Below are positions 14,401 to 24,289 of a stretch of 64,000 bases of DNA, piece after piece (within the stretch, counting starts at the first letter, position 1; each line of letters begins with the position of its first letter). Origin of the DNA: Aspidiotus rigidus (lineage: Eukaryota; Arthropoda; Insecta; Hemiptera; Diaspididae); assembly GCA_035079385.1 (NCBI GenBank), contig JAVHKY010000043.1, positions 806,001 through 870,000 of the forward strand. The letters run 5' to 3'. The notes under the pieces are model-generated. The model did no database searches, was not told the DNA's origin, and saw nothing but the letters and a program-made list of their open reading frames with translations. Both the position numbers and the translations under genes were made by a program.

Positions 14401-15897
14401 TTCGATTGCGTGTCCACAATGTTGAGAATGCTGTCAAATTCTTATGTCATCAATAAAATACTTGGCGTTGAGCTCCAAAAAATAACCATGATACTTGAGT
14501 CCGATAAACTGATACTTCAGCAAAAGCCTAATTCGATACCATATTTTCTCTGTGGAAACTTGTGAGAGGTGGCAAGTTGGTACTCGTGTCCCTGTGCAGT
14601 ATAGGTTTTGATTGTTACTTATAGTCTAAAGTTAATTACCAGTGAGAAATACGATCGAATACGGAAAACTCACGGACTATGGCCAGTTTTGTGCGTTAAA
14701 AAAACAAGAGCTCGCGTAGACTAAGTATGATAATTTTCTTAAAAAAATGAACAGTTCAATAAAATTATAATAATAAAAGTGTAGGATGGTTTTTACAGAA
14801 GAAAATTACGAACACCTAAAAACTGTTAATTTTTCTTTCTTTTTTTCGTTTTGAAAACCGAAAAGGATATTTTCAAGACAGTTAACTCACAAATATTTTA
14901 TATGAACGACATTTCTTTTTGACGCGAGTCGACATTTCTTATTGAGACTATTATTTTCAAGTCCTACCACTGAAAGTTGACTGATTGTTTATCAGGTGCA
15001 AACTTAAAGTTCTTCTGCTCTAGAACACCTACAAAAGAAAAAGAAAAAATTTCTTGGCAATGGCGACAATAATCACTTCGTCGCGTTTCTATCTTTCTTG
15101 TGATCAACTTTTCGGTGGCTTGAAAGGTAGTTAGTTAATTCCCCCTGAAGAATTTGTCAATTATGTCGTGGATCTGACCTCGTAACACCCCCCACACTTC
15201 CTCCTCCCCCTGGAAATTAAGACTCAAGGAACGTTGATCAACTTCCGAAAAATTTTCATGGGGATGCGATGACAACGGTTTTCAGTGACGTCGCACGTTC
15301 GTTGTAAATAATTCACTCGATCAACTTCAAATGTATTCGACATTTATTCTATTTTTTTGCAGAAATAAGAATGGCTGAAATGTCGTCGATGGGTATTGGC
15401 AATAAACCATGTCTGGACATTAGACCAAGCGCTGATCAAATCAGCGATAGATCTATCAGCATCGCGCAATTATGTAAAAGTGAGTTTTTCAACTTCGGGA
15501 AAAATGGTGATCGTATTTTTTTGTTCAAGTATCTACCGCTTGTACTCGTACCTATTTATTTACTGCCCCAAGTATTTTACTTTTTTATTAGGTACCACCT
15601 AATTATTCATTTATATTTTTCTCAGCAGCGCCGAGATTCCGTAATTCGATCGCGATTTCCACTAGTGATACTGTTCGTAAACGACCTCATTCGGTAATTA
15701 GTGTGAGCAGCAACAGCAGTGGCGGTAGTCACAGCAGTAGCTCAAGTAGCAGCAATGGAGACAATCGCCAGACCAGTCAATGTTCTTCCGCGGAGAGTGG
15801 AATTGTCCCCGATTGGAATACAAATACCCTTAGTACAAGCAGTTCTCTTACTTCTGATACTACTTCACCGTCTCATCAAATGTCGGTCAAGCTGTGA
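1651..15897 (+). CDS. Pura: Puratrophin-1-like (PLEKHG4-type) RhoGEF, 3' part
   Basis: A Rho-family guanine nucleotide exchange factor acting on actin organisation; this part contains spectrin-like, DH and PH segments. Coding exons are 1651-1827, 6144-6338, 6431-6765, 9068-9208, 11549-11624, 12360-12533, 12657-12746, 13097-13309, 13882-14025, 14124-14337, 15363-15479 and 15626-15897. Every junction has GT and AG and the phases join without a stop. Exons 1-2 encode a coiled, spectrin-like segment (LDR joining [12 protein letters not shown]). Exon 3 is a Ser/Pro/Cys linker. Exons 5-8 are the DH domain, with the opening helix [20 protein letters not shown] and the conserved [15 protein letters not shown]. 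Exons 9-10 are the PH domain ([15 protein letters not shown], then GLTAKVGD and FEIWYRKRK, ending in a tryptophan-containing helix). Exon 11 carries the family motif [20 protein letters not shown]. The last exon is a poly-Ser tail ending in TGA. The last acceptor is a CAGCAG tandem. The N-terminus lies upstream of the window. The DH-PH order and the [13 protein letters not shown] block favour PLEKHG4 over kalirin or MCF2. Confidence 0.9.
2263..2751 (-). pseudogene. Broken ORF of unknown function, charged and Asn/Lys/Glu-rich
   Basis: One reading frame of 163 codons is interrupted by a single TAA at 2515-2517 and continues in the same frame to a TAA at 2263-2265. The product would be hydrophilic, with many D, E, N and K, and would end in an amphipathic Ala/Lys helix ([19 protein letters not shown]). 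Codon use and the clean continuation past the stop suggest a once-coding sequence, or a read-through or polymorphic stop, on the strand opposite to the host gene. I do not recognise the family. It could be the tail of a transposon protein or a retrocopy. Confidence 0.4.
2786..3218. repeat. Element bounded by an inverted repeat of about 65 bp
   Basis: The stretch around GTGCGCTTTTGGCGTGCTGA (2809-2828) and the following TTTTAGAAGCGAAAACG recur in reverse complement at about 3155-3218, where ACGTTTTCGCTTCTAAAATC is followed by GCCAAAAGCGCAC. The arms enclose about 300 bp without a coding frame. This is the form of a MITE or foldback element. No target duplication was recognised. Confidence 0.55.
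3305..3535 (+). repeat. Dispersed repeat, copy 1 (CCGACTTTTCTA family)
   Basis: The copy begins TTTTTTACCGACTTTTCTAT and includes AAAAGTGAG, GAGGTCCTAGAT, TCCGCGGAACTCCTCCGCAA and ATATCTGAAGATGTGCACC. The same ordered blocks occur at 4768-5020. Shorter pieces occur near 305-340, 3610-3745 and 4370-4410. It is a non-coding interspersed repeat of unknown class. Confidence 0.65.
4768..5020 (+). repeat. Dispersed repeat, copy 2 (CCGACTTTTCTA family)
   Basis: It has the same block order as the copy at 3305-3535: CCGACTTTTCTAGCTCGAAA, GTGAGGTAT, GTAGCAAGATTGACAGG, GGAGGTCCTA, TCCGCGGATCTCCTCCAAAA and TCTGAAGATGGGCACC. The two copies are in the same orientation in one intron. Only local alignment of motifs was done by eye. 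Confidence 0.65.
5397..5475. repeat. (GA)n microsatellite
   Basis: About 40 uninterrupted GA units. It is simple sequence and translates as spurious Ser-Leu or Glu-Arg frames. Confidence 0.97.
6897..7104. repeat. Foldback of two 97-bp arms with a 14-bp loop, Penelope-terminus-like
   Basis: The left arm (6897-6993) is the reverse complement of the right arm (7008-7104) apart from about two mismatches. Each arm contains the short hairpin GGTTACGAAGTAACC followed directly by GAAACGTCG. This combination resembles the stem II plus GAAA part of the hammerhead-like motifs at Penelope-like element termini. It lies in an intron of the RhoGEF gene. It could form a long cruciform or RNA hairpin. I infer it is an inverted pair of Penelope ends; it could also be a MITE. 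Confidence 0.75.
7255..8115 (+). mobile_element. Mutator-like element (MULE) with sub-repeated inverted ends
   Basis: The left end (7260-7380) and right end (about 7998-8115) are inverted relative to each other and share ACAATTCATCCC and CAATTCATCGCG blocks. Each is built from several ATTCATC/GATGAAT units. Between them lies a MULE transposase remnant. The 9-mer TAGGTACCT occurs at 7246-7254 and again at 8116-8124, matching the 9-bp target duplication known for MULEs. That word is common in this window and the left end would then carry five extra bases, so the duplication is suggestive only. Confidence 0.75.
7446..7951 (+). pseudogene. MULE transposase fragment
   Basis: An open frame encodes [14 protein letters not shown] (first catalytic Asp), [32 protein letters not shown] (second Asp) and [15 protein letters not shown], the C-x-H block typical of Mutator-like transposases. 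The FLYWCH zinc finger before it and the third acidic residue and C-terminus after it are missing. The frame runs out in unrelated sequence near 7905-7951. It is enclosed by the inverted ends of the element. It cannot encode a working transposase. Confidence 0.8.
8640..8755. repeat. Small inverted repeat around AAATAACGCCATCC
   Basis: ACAAATAACGCCATCC near 8651-8666 is mirrored by GAATGGCGTTATTTATTTGT near 8725-8744, giving arms of about 20 bp. It is possibly a tiny MITE in an intron of the RhoGEF gene. Nothing else is recognised between here and the exon at 9068. Confidence 0.4.
9209..11548. other. Intron of the RhoGEF gene
   Basis: A 2.3-kb intron between phase-2 exons. It holds CA and G-rich simple repeats (about 9630-9690 and 10500-10515) and a tRNA-like sequence at about 10600-10680. 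No exon-like frame with correct phases was seen. Confidence 0.6.
10600..10680 (-). repeat. tRNA-like (SINE-like) sequence with a B-box
   Basis: Read on the minus strand, it contains GCGAAGCTAGCGCTG and then GTTGGGTTCGAATACCAG, a near-perfect RNA polymerase III B-box and T-arm. No complete cloverleaf can be drawn, and no tail or target duplication was seen. It is best read as the head of a decayed tRNA-derived SINE. Confidence 0.4.
11866..11935 (+). repeat. tRNA-derived SINE head
   Basis: GCGGTCGCCCGGCAAGCGA forms an anticodon-arm-like hairpin (TCGC/GCGA with a 7-nt loop), and TCGGGTTAGGATCCCGA forms a T-arm whose loop differs from the consensus TTCGAAT. The D-arm side is degenerate. This is the usual look of a tRNA-derived SINE in insect introns. 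It is not a functional tRNA gene. Confidence 0.5.
13494..13578 (-). mobile_element. Penelope-like element tail with a degenerate hammerhead-like motif
   Basis: On the minus strand CTGATGA is followed by a hairpin with TGATAATA and TATTATCA arms and then AAACGTC. This is the order of a hammerhead core, but the G of GAAA is replaced. The adjoining AAATTTTATTTTATTTC resembles the sequence next to the foldback at 6897-7104. No coding sequence is left. It lies in an intron of the RhoGEF gene. Confidence 0.45.
14338..15362. other. Intron of the RhoGEF gene
   Basis: A 1.0-kb phase-1 intron between the PH exon and the [13 protein letters not shown] exon. It is AT-rich and nothing else is recognised. 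Confidence 0.6.
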
Positions 15898-17110
15898 ACG
15901 CAAGAATATTCATTGGACATTATGATGAGAATTGTGGCTCGAACTCAAAACTTATTTGGTCCGATTACCTCTTCAAATTAGATATGACTATTTTTTTCCA
16001 AGTCTACTGACTGTAAGAGAAGGAAGAAAACAAATTTATCGTTGTCGTAATGACAAATTAGCGTACTTACCTTATTTTCTAATAAGAATGATATAATCTT
16101 CGTCAATTAGTTCGTCGTATTTTTCTTACCGTAAATATGCGCGTATGTATCTTTTTTTTCTGATTAAAGTTTTTTTTTTTTTTTTTTTTTTATTAAAGTT
16201 CTAAGAGCGAGCTATTCTCAAAAAGAACGTTTTACTGAAAAGTGTTTTACTTTACACGATCGTGGTCGTTCTTCCTTTCTTCTTCGCCATATTATTTACT
16301 TACTCGAAACTTTTTTATTTTTAACTCGTGTATTCAATTTACAATGTGTCATTTATCTCTGTGTCATTTTAGTGTATTGTCTCGTGTTACATTTTGTATT
16401 AATTTTCTAAATCGATCGAAGGAAAACCGAGTTATAATAATTTTTCCGTGTTACTTTTCCCTTCCACATGATCGATTGTCGACTTAGGTATACATGCGGA
16501 CTTCATATTTTGGTTTAACTGAAATTCTTTTGCATTTACAGATATTTTTCTTCCATTTTATGATGTTTCCTCTTTTTATCCATTTTTCAGTTTTTTACCT
16601 ATTGATCAAATATTTCTGTGGTAAAATCTGTAGGTATAATAATTAAATTAAGTATATAGTGAAATTATTCAGAACCGTGAGTACTACCTTTTTACACCAA
16701 GTCCATGTTGACACCATTTTAGCATTTTGATTATACGTGTATTTAATTATGTGTTCAAACATTATTCTCTTTTTTTATTTGTTGGCAATAATCTCTACAT
16801 GAAATACATTCTCCTGTTTTATGTCATGTTCTCAAGTTTTCTATCATAGGTATTTATTTCTCTTTTTCTTTTCTTCTTTTCTTTTTTTCTTACTGTCGTT
16901 GTTTTAAAATCAAAATTTAAATTTTGTTTATTGTGTGTCGTTCATTTACTTTTTAATTTTTACGTAGTTTTTACTTACATGTATATGATTTTGAAATATA
17001 ACTGTACCATTTTTGTAGATTTTGAAAACACGTATTTTTATTCCATTTTTCTTCTGTGGTAATAAGTAGACGAAAAAAAAATAAATAAAAAAATAAATAC
17101 TTGTAATAAT
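15898..17110 (+). other. Probable 3' UTR and downstream region of the RhoGEF gene
   Basis: T-rich sequence with no open frame follows the stop codon. Overlapping AATAAA hexamers occur near 17080-17097 and are the clearest polyadenylation signals; the exact transcript end cannot be fixed by eye. A long T run lies at 16170-16190. Confidence 0.4.
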
Positions 17111-17308
17111 AATACACAAAATTAGTTAGCGATCGGAAATCTCACCAACGCCTGAGTGAACGTTCTCAGTTCGTACACAAATTTACTAAAAATAATCAAA
17201 TAATGATTCATTTTTATAAACCTGTGTGAAATCGTCCAAAAGGATGCCTCAGTAGATAAGACATGTATGTTCTGTACTAGCTGCCTTTTTCTTTGCACCA
17301 AACTCATT

Positions 17309-17330
17309 TTAACAGGGAACCTGTTCTATA
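17309..17330. repeat. Isolated end of the AACAGGGAACCTGTT family
   Basis: TTAACAGGGAACCTGTTCTA is the terminal sequence of the TIR family described at 18940-19228 and 51010-51465. Other single ends lie at 18116-18136 and, inverted, at 20259-20278 and 49020-49037. Confidence 0.6.
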
Positions 17331-17430
17331 GACATAATGAGAAAAACAGAAAACGCTCACGTAAGAGATTCCATTGAACAAGATACAAAGAAGACGACCT
17401 GAAGATGATCCACCGCGTCGTCTTCTATTG

Positions 17431-17713
17431 ATATAAAGCGATCTGTAGTGACGCTGTTGTCGATGTCGAGAAGGTGATCATGGCGTTTTTCACCATAAGA
17501 CAGCACGTTAATAAAAGCGACTGTACCTTCTCAAAATATCATTTCTTCTGAAAAATGTATGGAACAAAAATTGCAGTCCTCTTAATTTCCTGTCGAGAGA
17601 ATATAACTTCAAATATCTTGGATGAATTTTTCAAGATCATCATCTTTTCGCCAAGCGTCCGCAAATGACCGTCACAGAAGATGTAGAGAGCGCCTTCTTT
17701 GATTTTATCCGCG
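17431..17713 (+). repeat. Dispersed 283-bp repeat, copy A
   Basis: It starts ATATAAAGCGATCTGTAGTG and includes CGATGTCGAGAAGGTGATCA, CACCATAAGACAGCACG and GTCACAGAAGATGTAGAGAG. Almost the whole length recurs in the same orientation at 47191-47474 with scattered substitutions and small indels. No coding frame is shared, so it is a non-autonomous interspersed element of unknown class. Confidence 0.8.
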
Positions 17714-18539
17714 ATGGAGAAATTCCGACTCTTGAACTATACATGGTAGGCGGGACACGTGGAAAAGTTTCGACTCACAACCCCTAATATAGGATAGAAG
17801 GAGGACTTATGGTGTTTGAAGCATTACTCATCTGGCTTATTGAAGGGGCTGAACCTATTGGTGTATAAAGCATTGCATGTCTAGTTACTTGAAGGGGTAT
17901 CCTAATGTGGGTTATTACATCTATTATTTTTTAACCCATAGAGCCGATTCTTCGTTTAACGCCGTCGTTTTTCATTGAGTGCCACTGTACCTTAAAAATC
18001 CTCCAAGTTTCTATACTGAATATTTAGCTATTTTAAAACAAATAGGTAGATCATTTTACCCTATTTTTTCTCGATTGCTAGTTTTTTTAGTAATTCTAAC
18101 AGAATAAGTTTTTCAACAGGGAACCTGTTTTATCGGAGGGTATTTTGAAGAAAAATGACAGGCGCTGGGAGGCAAAACGTGGGATTTAGAAGGGCTACGT
18201 ATGATAGAAGGTGTTTCAGGCTAGTTTATTATATACTGTATAATGGTTCGAACCAGGATAATAAGAAGAGTCGAATTGTCTAAGAATAAGTACTTACATC
18301 GATTGGAACCATCAGGAATTGCCGAGTCGGCGTCTGCTGATCCGACATCGTATCGCAAATGTTTGTTATCGTTTATACGTAACTTGTAACCGAAATTCGT
18401 AGGCAGCGAAAAAGGATTAATGAGAGAGTTTGAAGGGAGATATTGAAAATGGGTTGATTTTTCATTGCTATGGATTTCGTTATTTGTTTATCGGTCGACT
18501 ATTACCGCAGCGATGAAACTTCAACTCCAGATTTTCGAC

Positions 18540-18830
18540 AGGCCTAGTATAGTATATTATGCTCAATATAATGAAGGCTAAAGTTTGAAATTGTTTAGGC
18601 TACTTATCATAGGCCTAGTATAGTATATTGGAACCAATATAACGTAGGCTAAAGTTGAAAATTTCTTAGGCTAGTTATTATAAGCCTAGTATGGTATATT
18701 AGGCTTAGTATACTTAATGAAGACTAATGTTTGATATTTTTCAGGCTACGTATTACAGACCTAGAAGTATAGTACATCAGGCCCAGTATAATGAAGGCTG
18801 AAGATCGAAATTCCTAGCATAACTAGAGCC
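18540..18830. repeat. Degenerate tandem repeat, unit about 71 bp
   Basis: Units starting GGCCTAGTATAGTATATT begin near 18540, 18611, 18682 and 18757. Each continues with an ATGAAGGCTAAAGTTTGAAA-like block and TTAGGCTA. Two more degenerate units lie at about 20085-20220. It is a local minisatellite next to ends of the AACAGGGAACCTGTT family. Confidence 0.7.
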
Positions 18831-18939
18831 CTGTATAACAAAGGCTCAAGCTGTTTAGGAATGAGAATACACAATAGTGACGCACATAAAACAGGTCTAT
18901 CATATATTCTCGAGAGTCGAAATTTTTCCAAGGGAACGT

Positions 18940-19228
18940 AGGGAACCTGTTTTATGAGTCATATGGGATTTGGTATTGAGAATTCAAGGAAGCCTAGATC
19001 TAGATAAAGCTAGTATAAAGAAGGCCTACACCTACTGTAAGCCTAGTGTAATATAGTTTGAAAGTCTAAATTAGCTATATATGATAGGAGGGGGACGTGG
19101 AAAAATTTTGATTCTTGGAAAAATTCCTATCATATATGGTTTGAGAGTCGACATTTTTTTGTTTTTTGTTGGATGGCGCACGGCAAATTTCTCAAAAAGC
19201 CCCCCATAGAACAAGTTCCCTGTTAATA
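18940..19228. mobile_element. Short TIR element of the AACAGGGAACCTGTT family
   Basis: It starts GGGAACCTGTTTTATGAGTC and ends CCCATAGAACAAGTTCCCTG, so the termini are inverted. The internal blocks GATTTGGTATTGAGAA, GAGAGTCGA and GGCAAATTTCTCAAAAAGCC recur in the relatives at 51010-51465 and 48897-49037. It has no coding capacity. The ends are themselves palindromic (AACAGG-GAA-CCTGTT). Confidence 0.6.
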
Positions 19229-19945
19229 TAGCTTTCAACAGCCTACAACAATAGAGTCTACTACTGAATGATATTATAAGTAAGTAAGGGTTGCGTGAGT
19301 GAATCAAAGAAGGTGAAAATTGAATCTAAATATGATACCTGCAGAGAATTGTTAGTTCATACTCTTTTAATCCCATATTTTATTGTGTGCTTGTGTGAGT
19401 GTGTCAGCAGCGCTTTTTAAAGGGTGAAAATGGACATAATACCTTTTAAATTCTGAGGATAAAACGTAGTAATGAACTGATTTAAATATTGAATTGGAGA
19501 AAAACGGTGTGGCATATTTTACACATACAGATTGCTGACACACTCACACAAACACACAATAAAATATGGGATTAAAAGGTGTTATCAACGTTATCCTATG
19601 CTATTCCCCTATTCCTGACTCTCTTGTAATAAGACGTAATAAGATCGTACAAGGATCGCGCTCATCAACGAAGTGCCGTTTATTCCACCGTTTCTCACGG
19701 CCTAAAACTTATAATCTTTCATCTTCTACTAACCAGCTATAACTATAATTAACATTGTATCAATCTATTCTTTAAAACCACGTATTTCTTAAAGGCGTTC
19801 ATAACAAAGGGTATGAAGTAACAATTCTCTGCAGGTATTATGTTCAGATTCAATTTTTACCTTTTTTGATTCACTCACGCAACCCATACTTACTTATAAT
19901 ATCATTCAGTAGTAGACTCTATTGTTGTAGGCTGTTGAAAGTTAT
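19226..19945. repeat. Nested inverted repeats with TGTGTGAGTGTGTCAGCAGC
   Basis: The segment from about 19226 to 19350 (ACAATAGAGTCTACTACTGA, GGTTGCGTGAGTGAATCA, CTGCAGAGAATTGTTA) is repeated in reverse complement at about 19820-19945. A second pair, GGATTAAAAG/CTTTTAATCC with the TGTGTGAGTGTGTCAGC block, lies inside at 19355-19410 and 19534-19582. The last block recurs directly at 19968-20055. It is probably the product of repeated insertion or rearrangement of one TE. Confidence 0.65.
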
Positions 19946-20279
19946 ATTTTGTTGTGTAACTTACTTGTGTGAGTGTGTCAGCAGCCTGTATGTGTAAAAT
20001 ATGCTTTTTAAAAGGTGAAAATGGGCATAATACCTTTTCAATTCTGGAGATAAAACGGTATTCATTTTCACATTTAAACAGCATAAGAGGCTACTTATTA
20101 TAGGCTTAGTATGGTATATTAGGTTCAACGAAGGCTGAAAATCGAAATTTTTCTGGGTAGTCATTATAGGCCTAGTATGATGAAGGCTGGAGTTTGAAAT
20201 TTTTAGGCTACTTGTTCAGGCTATTTAGGAATGAGAAAACAATAATGACTATAAAACAGGTTCCCTGTTTGCCTCAATT

Positions 20280-21669
20280 AACAAAGTTAATGAAGGCAAC
20301 CCCAAGCGGGTCACGGTGTGGGCTGCGAGTTTTTATTATTTTTTTTATGTAGAGTAATTTGAGTGATGAGAAAATATTGGATGTGAAAGTGAATAAAAAA
20401 GGTATGAAATATTAGTTTCTCAAGCGACTGTCCAAGGTGACGCAAAACATACATATGTCTTATCTACTTGCCTCTGAGCTATAAAATAAATTTTCGTATC
20501 ATTTTGACCATCCGTCCACGTCACGTCAGACTAGAAAAATTAGCCTAGGCTGCGGATAATGAAAAATTGTATAAGCTAAATTAAGACTTGGGAAACCTTT
20601 GAAGATTAACCAAGAAAATTTGAGAACTTGAGAGAAAGAGAAGAATAGGAAGTTATTTGGCTGCAATCGAGAAATCCAAGCCCTAGCAATGGAGTAAAAA
20701 ACGCGTAGTCAATATTAATTAAGATCGTTATTGTGCGCGTAATCAACTTTTTCTTCTAGCTCCGCACTAATAGACAAAAAAAAAAAAAAAAAAAAAAGAA
20801 GAAAGGGAGCGGTATGCGTAAATTTCTCCGGTCACTGGCCTGTGGAGATTTTGAAACGTATGGTGAAATCAACCGACATCATGAAAATTGGTGCAAAGTC
20901 GGTACAACTTGAAATTAATTGATTTGATGGACAATGATTGTACCTCTATATAGAATTTGATACAAAAAATTCTCAATTGTCTTTTTACTTATTAATTGAT
21001 TAGCAGCAAAATTACAAGTTCATTTTCATGACCACAATAATCTATAGACTAGCCTACTGTTGGCTATGGCGATTCGCCCACCACGCAGCCCATTTCCTAC
21101 GGAATATATAATACGCACATACGCACGTATGCACTTATTTACATTTGTATGTAAGACTCAGAGGTTCGTCGAGCGAACTTGTCCTTACGCCGTCAAGATA
21201 ACTCAGAGGTGGTCTTATTATATCATATATCAAAAATTATGCCACTTGTTTATCCGGCTACTATTCAGCAAAATCGATAAGCACCGGCGTAATAGAGCTC
21301 GATAGCTTATGTATTCGCAACTCGCAACATTGACTGCGAGTGCCGATGCGACGCTACCAACACAAAAATTCGTGAGAACGGTACAGCGTTCTTACATGTA
21401 TACGTACAGAATATGTATGTATGGTTTACGTAATATTCCATCTGTTTTATTCCATAAATTTCCGAATTTTCATTTGACTTTTTGCTAGTTCACAATACGC
21501 GTTATATTTTTTACAATGGAACCTGCGTTGAAAGTAAAATACACGTATACTTACAAAACATAAAGCATCAGATCTACGACAAAATACCTACATAATAAAT
21601 ACCTATCGTACGAGTAGTTAATATTTTTATCACCAGAGAGCGCTTGGTTCGGCCTTCGAAGCCAGCCCC
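20280..21669. other. Intergenic, nothing recognised
   Basis: AT-rich sequence with a poly-A run at 20776-20797. No gene, repeat pair or RNA structure was supported. Confidence 0.5.
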
Positions 21670-21677
21670 ATTTTCGG

Positions 21678-22147
21678 CAGGGGTGTGAACCGGAATTGCT
21701 ATCCAAAATGGTATTCGGAATCCGGACCTAAATTTTCGGGTTTTGGAAGTGGAACCGAAAGGAAGCGGATCCGGCGGTTGCTACTTGGAAGCGGAACCAA
21801 AAGGAAGCGGGTCCGGAGAATGGTCCTTGGAAGCGGGACCAAAAGGAAGCAGATCTTGAAACCTGGCCAAAGAACTGTAACCAATATTTCATAGGTAAGT
21901 GAAAAATAGCGGATGTCCCATAAAAAATAGAGGATAACCGAAATTCTGTGCCTTTTTTTAAAGGATAACCGTAATTTTTTAGCGCAATTCCTGAAAGATC
22001 CTTTTATCAAGATACAAAACCAAAAGGAAGTGGATCCAGCAACTGCTCCCTGGAAGCGGAACCGAAAGGAAGCGGAGCCGGCGATTCAGTTGAAGAACGA
22101 ATGGAAGCGGAATCCTAAAAAAAAATTAATAACGGTTCACACCCCTG
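21678..22147. mobile_element. Non-autonomous hAT element, 470 bp
   Basis: The termini CAGGGGTGTGAACC and GGTTCACACCCCTG are inverted. The flanks ATTTTCGG (21670-21677) and GTTTTCGG (22148-22155) form an 8-bp target duplication with one difference, the length typical of hAT elements. The interior holds about five copies of a GGAAGCGGAACCRAAAGGAA-type minisatellite and no transposase. Confidence 0.85.
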
Positions 22148-22155
22148 GTTTTCGG

Positions 22156-23609
22156 CGTGCTTCTCTTTTATTGATAGTAAGAAAAGAGATCTATTTCTTC
22201 TGATTTGTAGAAAAATGAGTCGATAGAAAAAAATTTTGGTCAACAGTATCGTATTCAGCGTTGAAAATTGATCTAGAAAACATGATTAATTCATTTAAGA
22301 AAAATCTAGAAAAAACGATATAAAAAGAAATATAATGAAGATTTCCAGTCACGAACATCAGTAATTTTTTTTTGCAATTTTCTCAGAATTCACTTTTTTA
22401 AAGTTTTAACTTCAAAAGATCAAATCTCCAATTTTTTTGGGAAACACTGTCCTCTATTCGAAGATGCAAAAAAAAGTTTTCGGTGCGAGTTTAGGTACGG
22501 TTTCTCAGATCGCCTCACACATACATAATATATTACGTGCGAAGTCCAAAATTAATTGTACAATTCGGAGATTATGAAGACGCGCATTTTGTTTTATCCA
22601 CAGATTTGGCAACGCTCTTTATGTACAGAAAGTCCAAAAGTTTGTAGTTGGTACAAAAATCTTTAAATATATTTCGCGCGGAATGTATAATCCTTTTGTA
22701 CTTAGCTAAATATTTGTACAATATTACTGAGGTTCTATATTCAGTGGATGGCACAGACACGTTTCTAAAAGTCCTACCCTCCAACTAACGATTCCTGAGT
22801 GTTCGCTTGACGCAGGTAAAGAAGTAGTTTTCTCTCGCGCGAACAAGTTCTTTTTCTTTCTTTTGTGGAGAGGGAGCTTGGGGGAGCTTTTGGGGAGCTT
22901 TTCCTTTCTTTAGCCGCGGTTATTTCTTGTAACGATTCTGTAAAACTTTTATTTGTGCTAAAACGTAAGCTTATTCCAACATATGACTTAGGTACTCATT
23001 AAATTTCTGGGATCGTATTCACTACGATCGACACATACCTAGTTAGAGAATGATAACATTTGCGCCTTCCTCTAAAGGAGAGAATTCATTGTTTTGCTTG
23101 TCGCCCTCATCTATTTGGTCTGCGGACTGTAATCCATGCATTGCAATAGGTTTCGTTTAAAGTTATTTTTTGTCTTGATCTTTCTCATCTCTAGTCGTAA
23201 ATTTTCTTCCAGTTAAAGGGCTATGTGTCTGGTTTCAGATATTGGTGAGTAGATAATGATTTTTGCGGATATTGCACAACAATTCTTGTATCTTTATATT
23301 TTTGAGTTAGTACCTAGCACATAACTGTGGTACATTTCGCGTAATGTACAAGAATCAATGTACACACAGGTACAAAAACGACTGTATTGAATCGCACACA
23401 GTACAACGATCTCCGGTTTATAAGTACGATTTTGGACTTTGTAGGTAACATAATTATTATTTATACACATAATGAATGTAGAAGGTAGGCTATATTAGAA
23501 TCACTTAGATATTAAGCACAACTGCGCAAGTAGAGTGATAAGAATCTAACAAGTGAGATCTAGCTTTTTCACGCGGTCATGTTCACGCTGTAGTAGTGTG
23601 ATGACGCGT
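22156..23609. other. Intergenic, nothing recognised
   Basis: No coding frame or element ends were seen. GGGGGAGCTTTT-type short direct repeats lie near 22870-22900, and GTACAA-rich sequence near 23340-23400. Confidence 0.45.
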
Positions 23610-23617
23610 GAAAAAAC

Positions 23618-23823
23618 CAGTGAACTCAGTTTGTATTCGTAGTATGAGACTAGCTAGAATGCGCGCTAAACAAAAAACGTGAAACGATATAACAGAATAT
23701 CTTTTTTTTTCTCTCTTTTTTCCGTTGAGCGCATGAAACGACAGAGCCCAGTTGAACGGAATATCTTATTTCTCTCTCTTTCACGCTTTCCAGCCTATCT
23801 CGTACTACAAATTGAGTTCACTG
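23618..23823. mobile_element. hAT-type MITE, 206 bp
   Basis: The ends are CAGTGAACTCAGTTTGTA and, inverted, TACAAATTGAGTTCACTG. The 8-mer GAAAAAAC occurs exactly at 23610-23617 and 23824-23831 as a perfect target duplication. The interior is non-coding, with two similar CATGAAACGA/CGTGAAACGATA and GGAATATCTT-like blocks. Confidence 0.88.
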
Positions 23824-23995
23824 GAAAAAACTAATCTCTTTTTTCTTCCAAAACAGGTCGAGTTGCTGTGTTCTGACGTTTAGGTTTTCTTTGTACAAGT
23901 ACGTGTCTTCGCTACTCCATCATGCTAGATCAGCGGTACTCAACTTTTTTGAGCCACAATCAACTTTCAAAATTTCCAAATGTTCCGCGATCGAC

Positions 23996-24062
23996 CAAAA
24001 AAAAAAAAAAAAAAAAAAAAAGAAGAAGAAGAAGAAGAAGGAGGAGGAGGAGGAGGAGGAAG
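23996..24062. repeat. Compound simple repeat (A)n(GAA)n(GGA)n
   Basis: An A run of about 24 passes into GAA and then GGA triplets. The apparent Lys/Glu-rich reading frame across it is an artefact. A second A run lies at 24250-24282. Confidence 0.95.
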
Positions 24063-24248
24063 CGATTAGCTCCCTTGATACTCGTATGATCACTTCTCGA
24101 TAATCACTGCCAATTTCGAAAGACGGTCAATGGCATCCTGATATCCTGATCAACGTTGAAAATACTTCTAGAATCGCATAATTTCATTCATACATTTTTC
24201 AATTTTTGGGGTTCTTGCCTCTGGCAAGGCTAAAACCCCTATGCAATC

Positions 24249-24284
<36 letters not shown>

Positions 24285-24289
24285 AAAAA

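Noticed and set aside
17385..17425. Hairpin AGAAGACGAC/GTCGTCTTCT enclosing CTGAAGA, considered as a hammerhead
   Set aside because: The GAAA segment and stem II are absent; only a stem and one motif match.
23891..24103. Lys/Glu-rich reading frame
   Set aside because: It consists of the A, GAA and GGA simple repeats.
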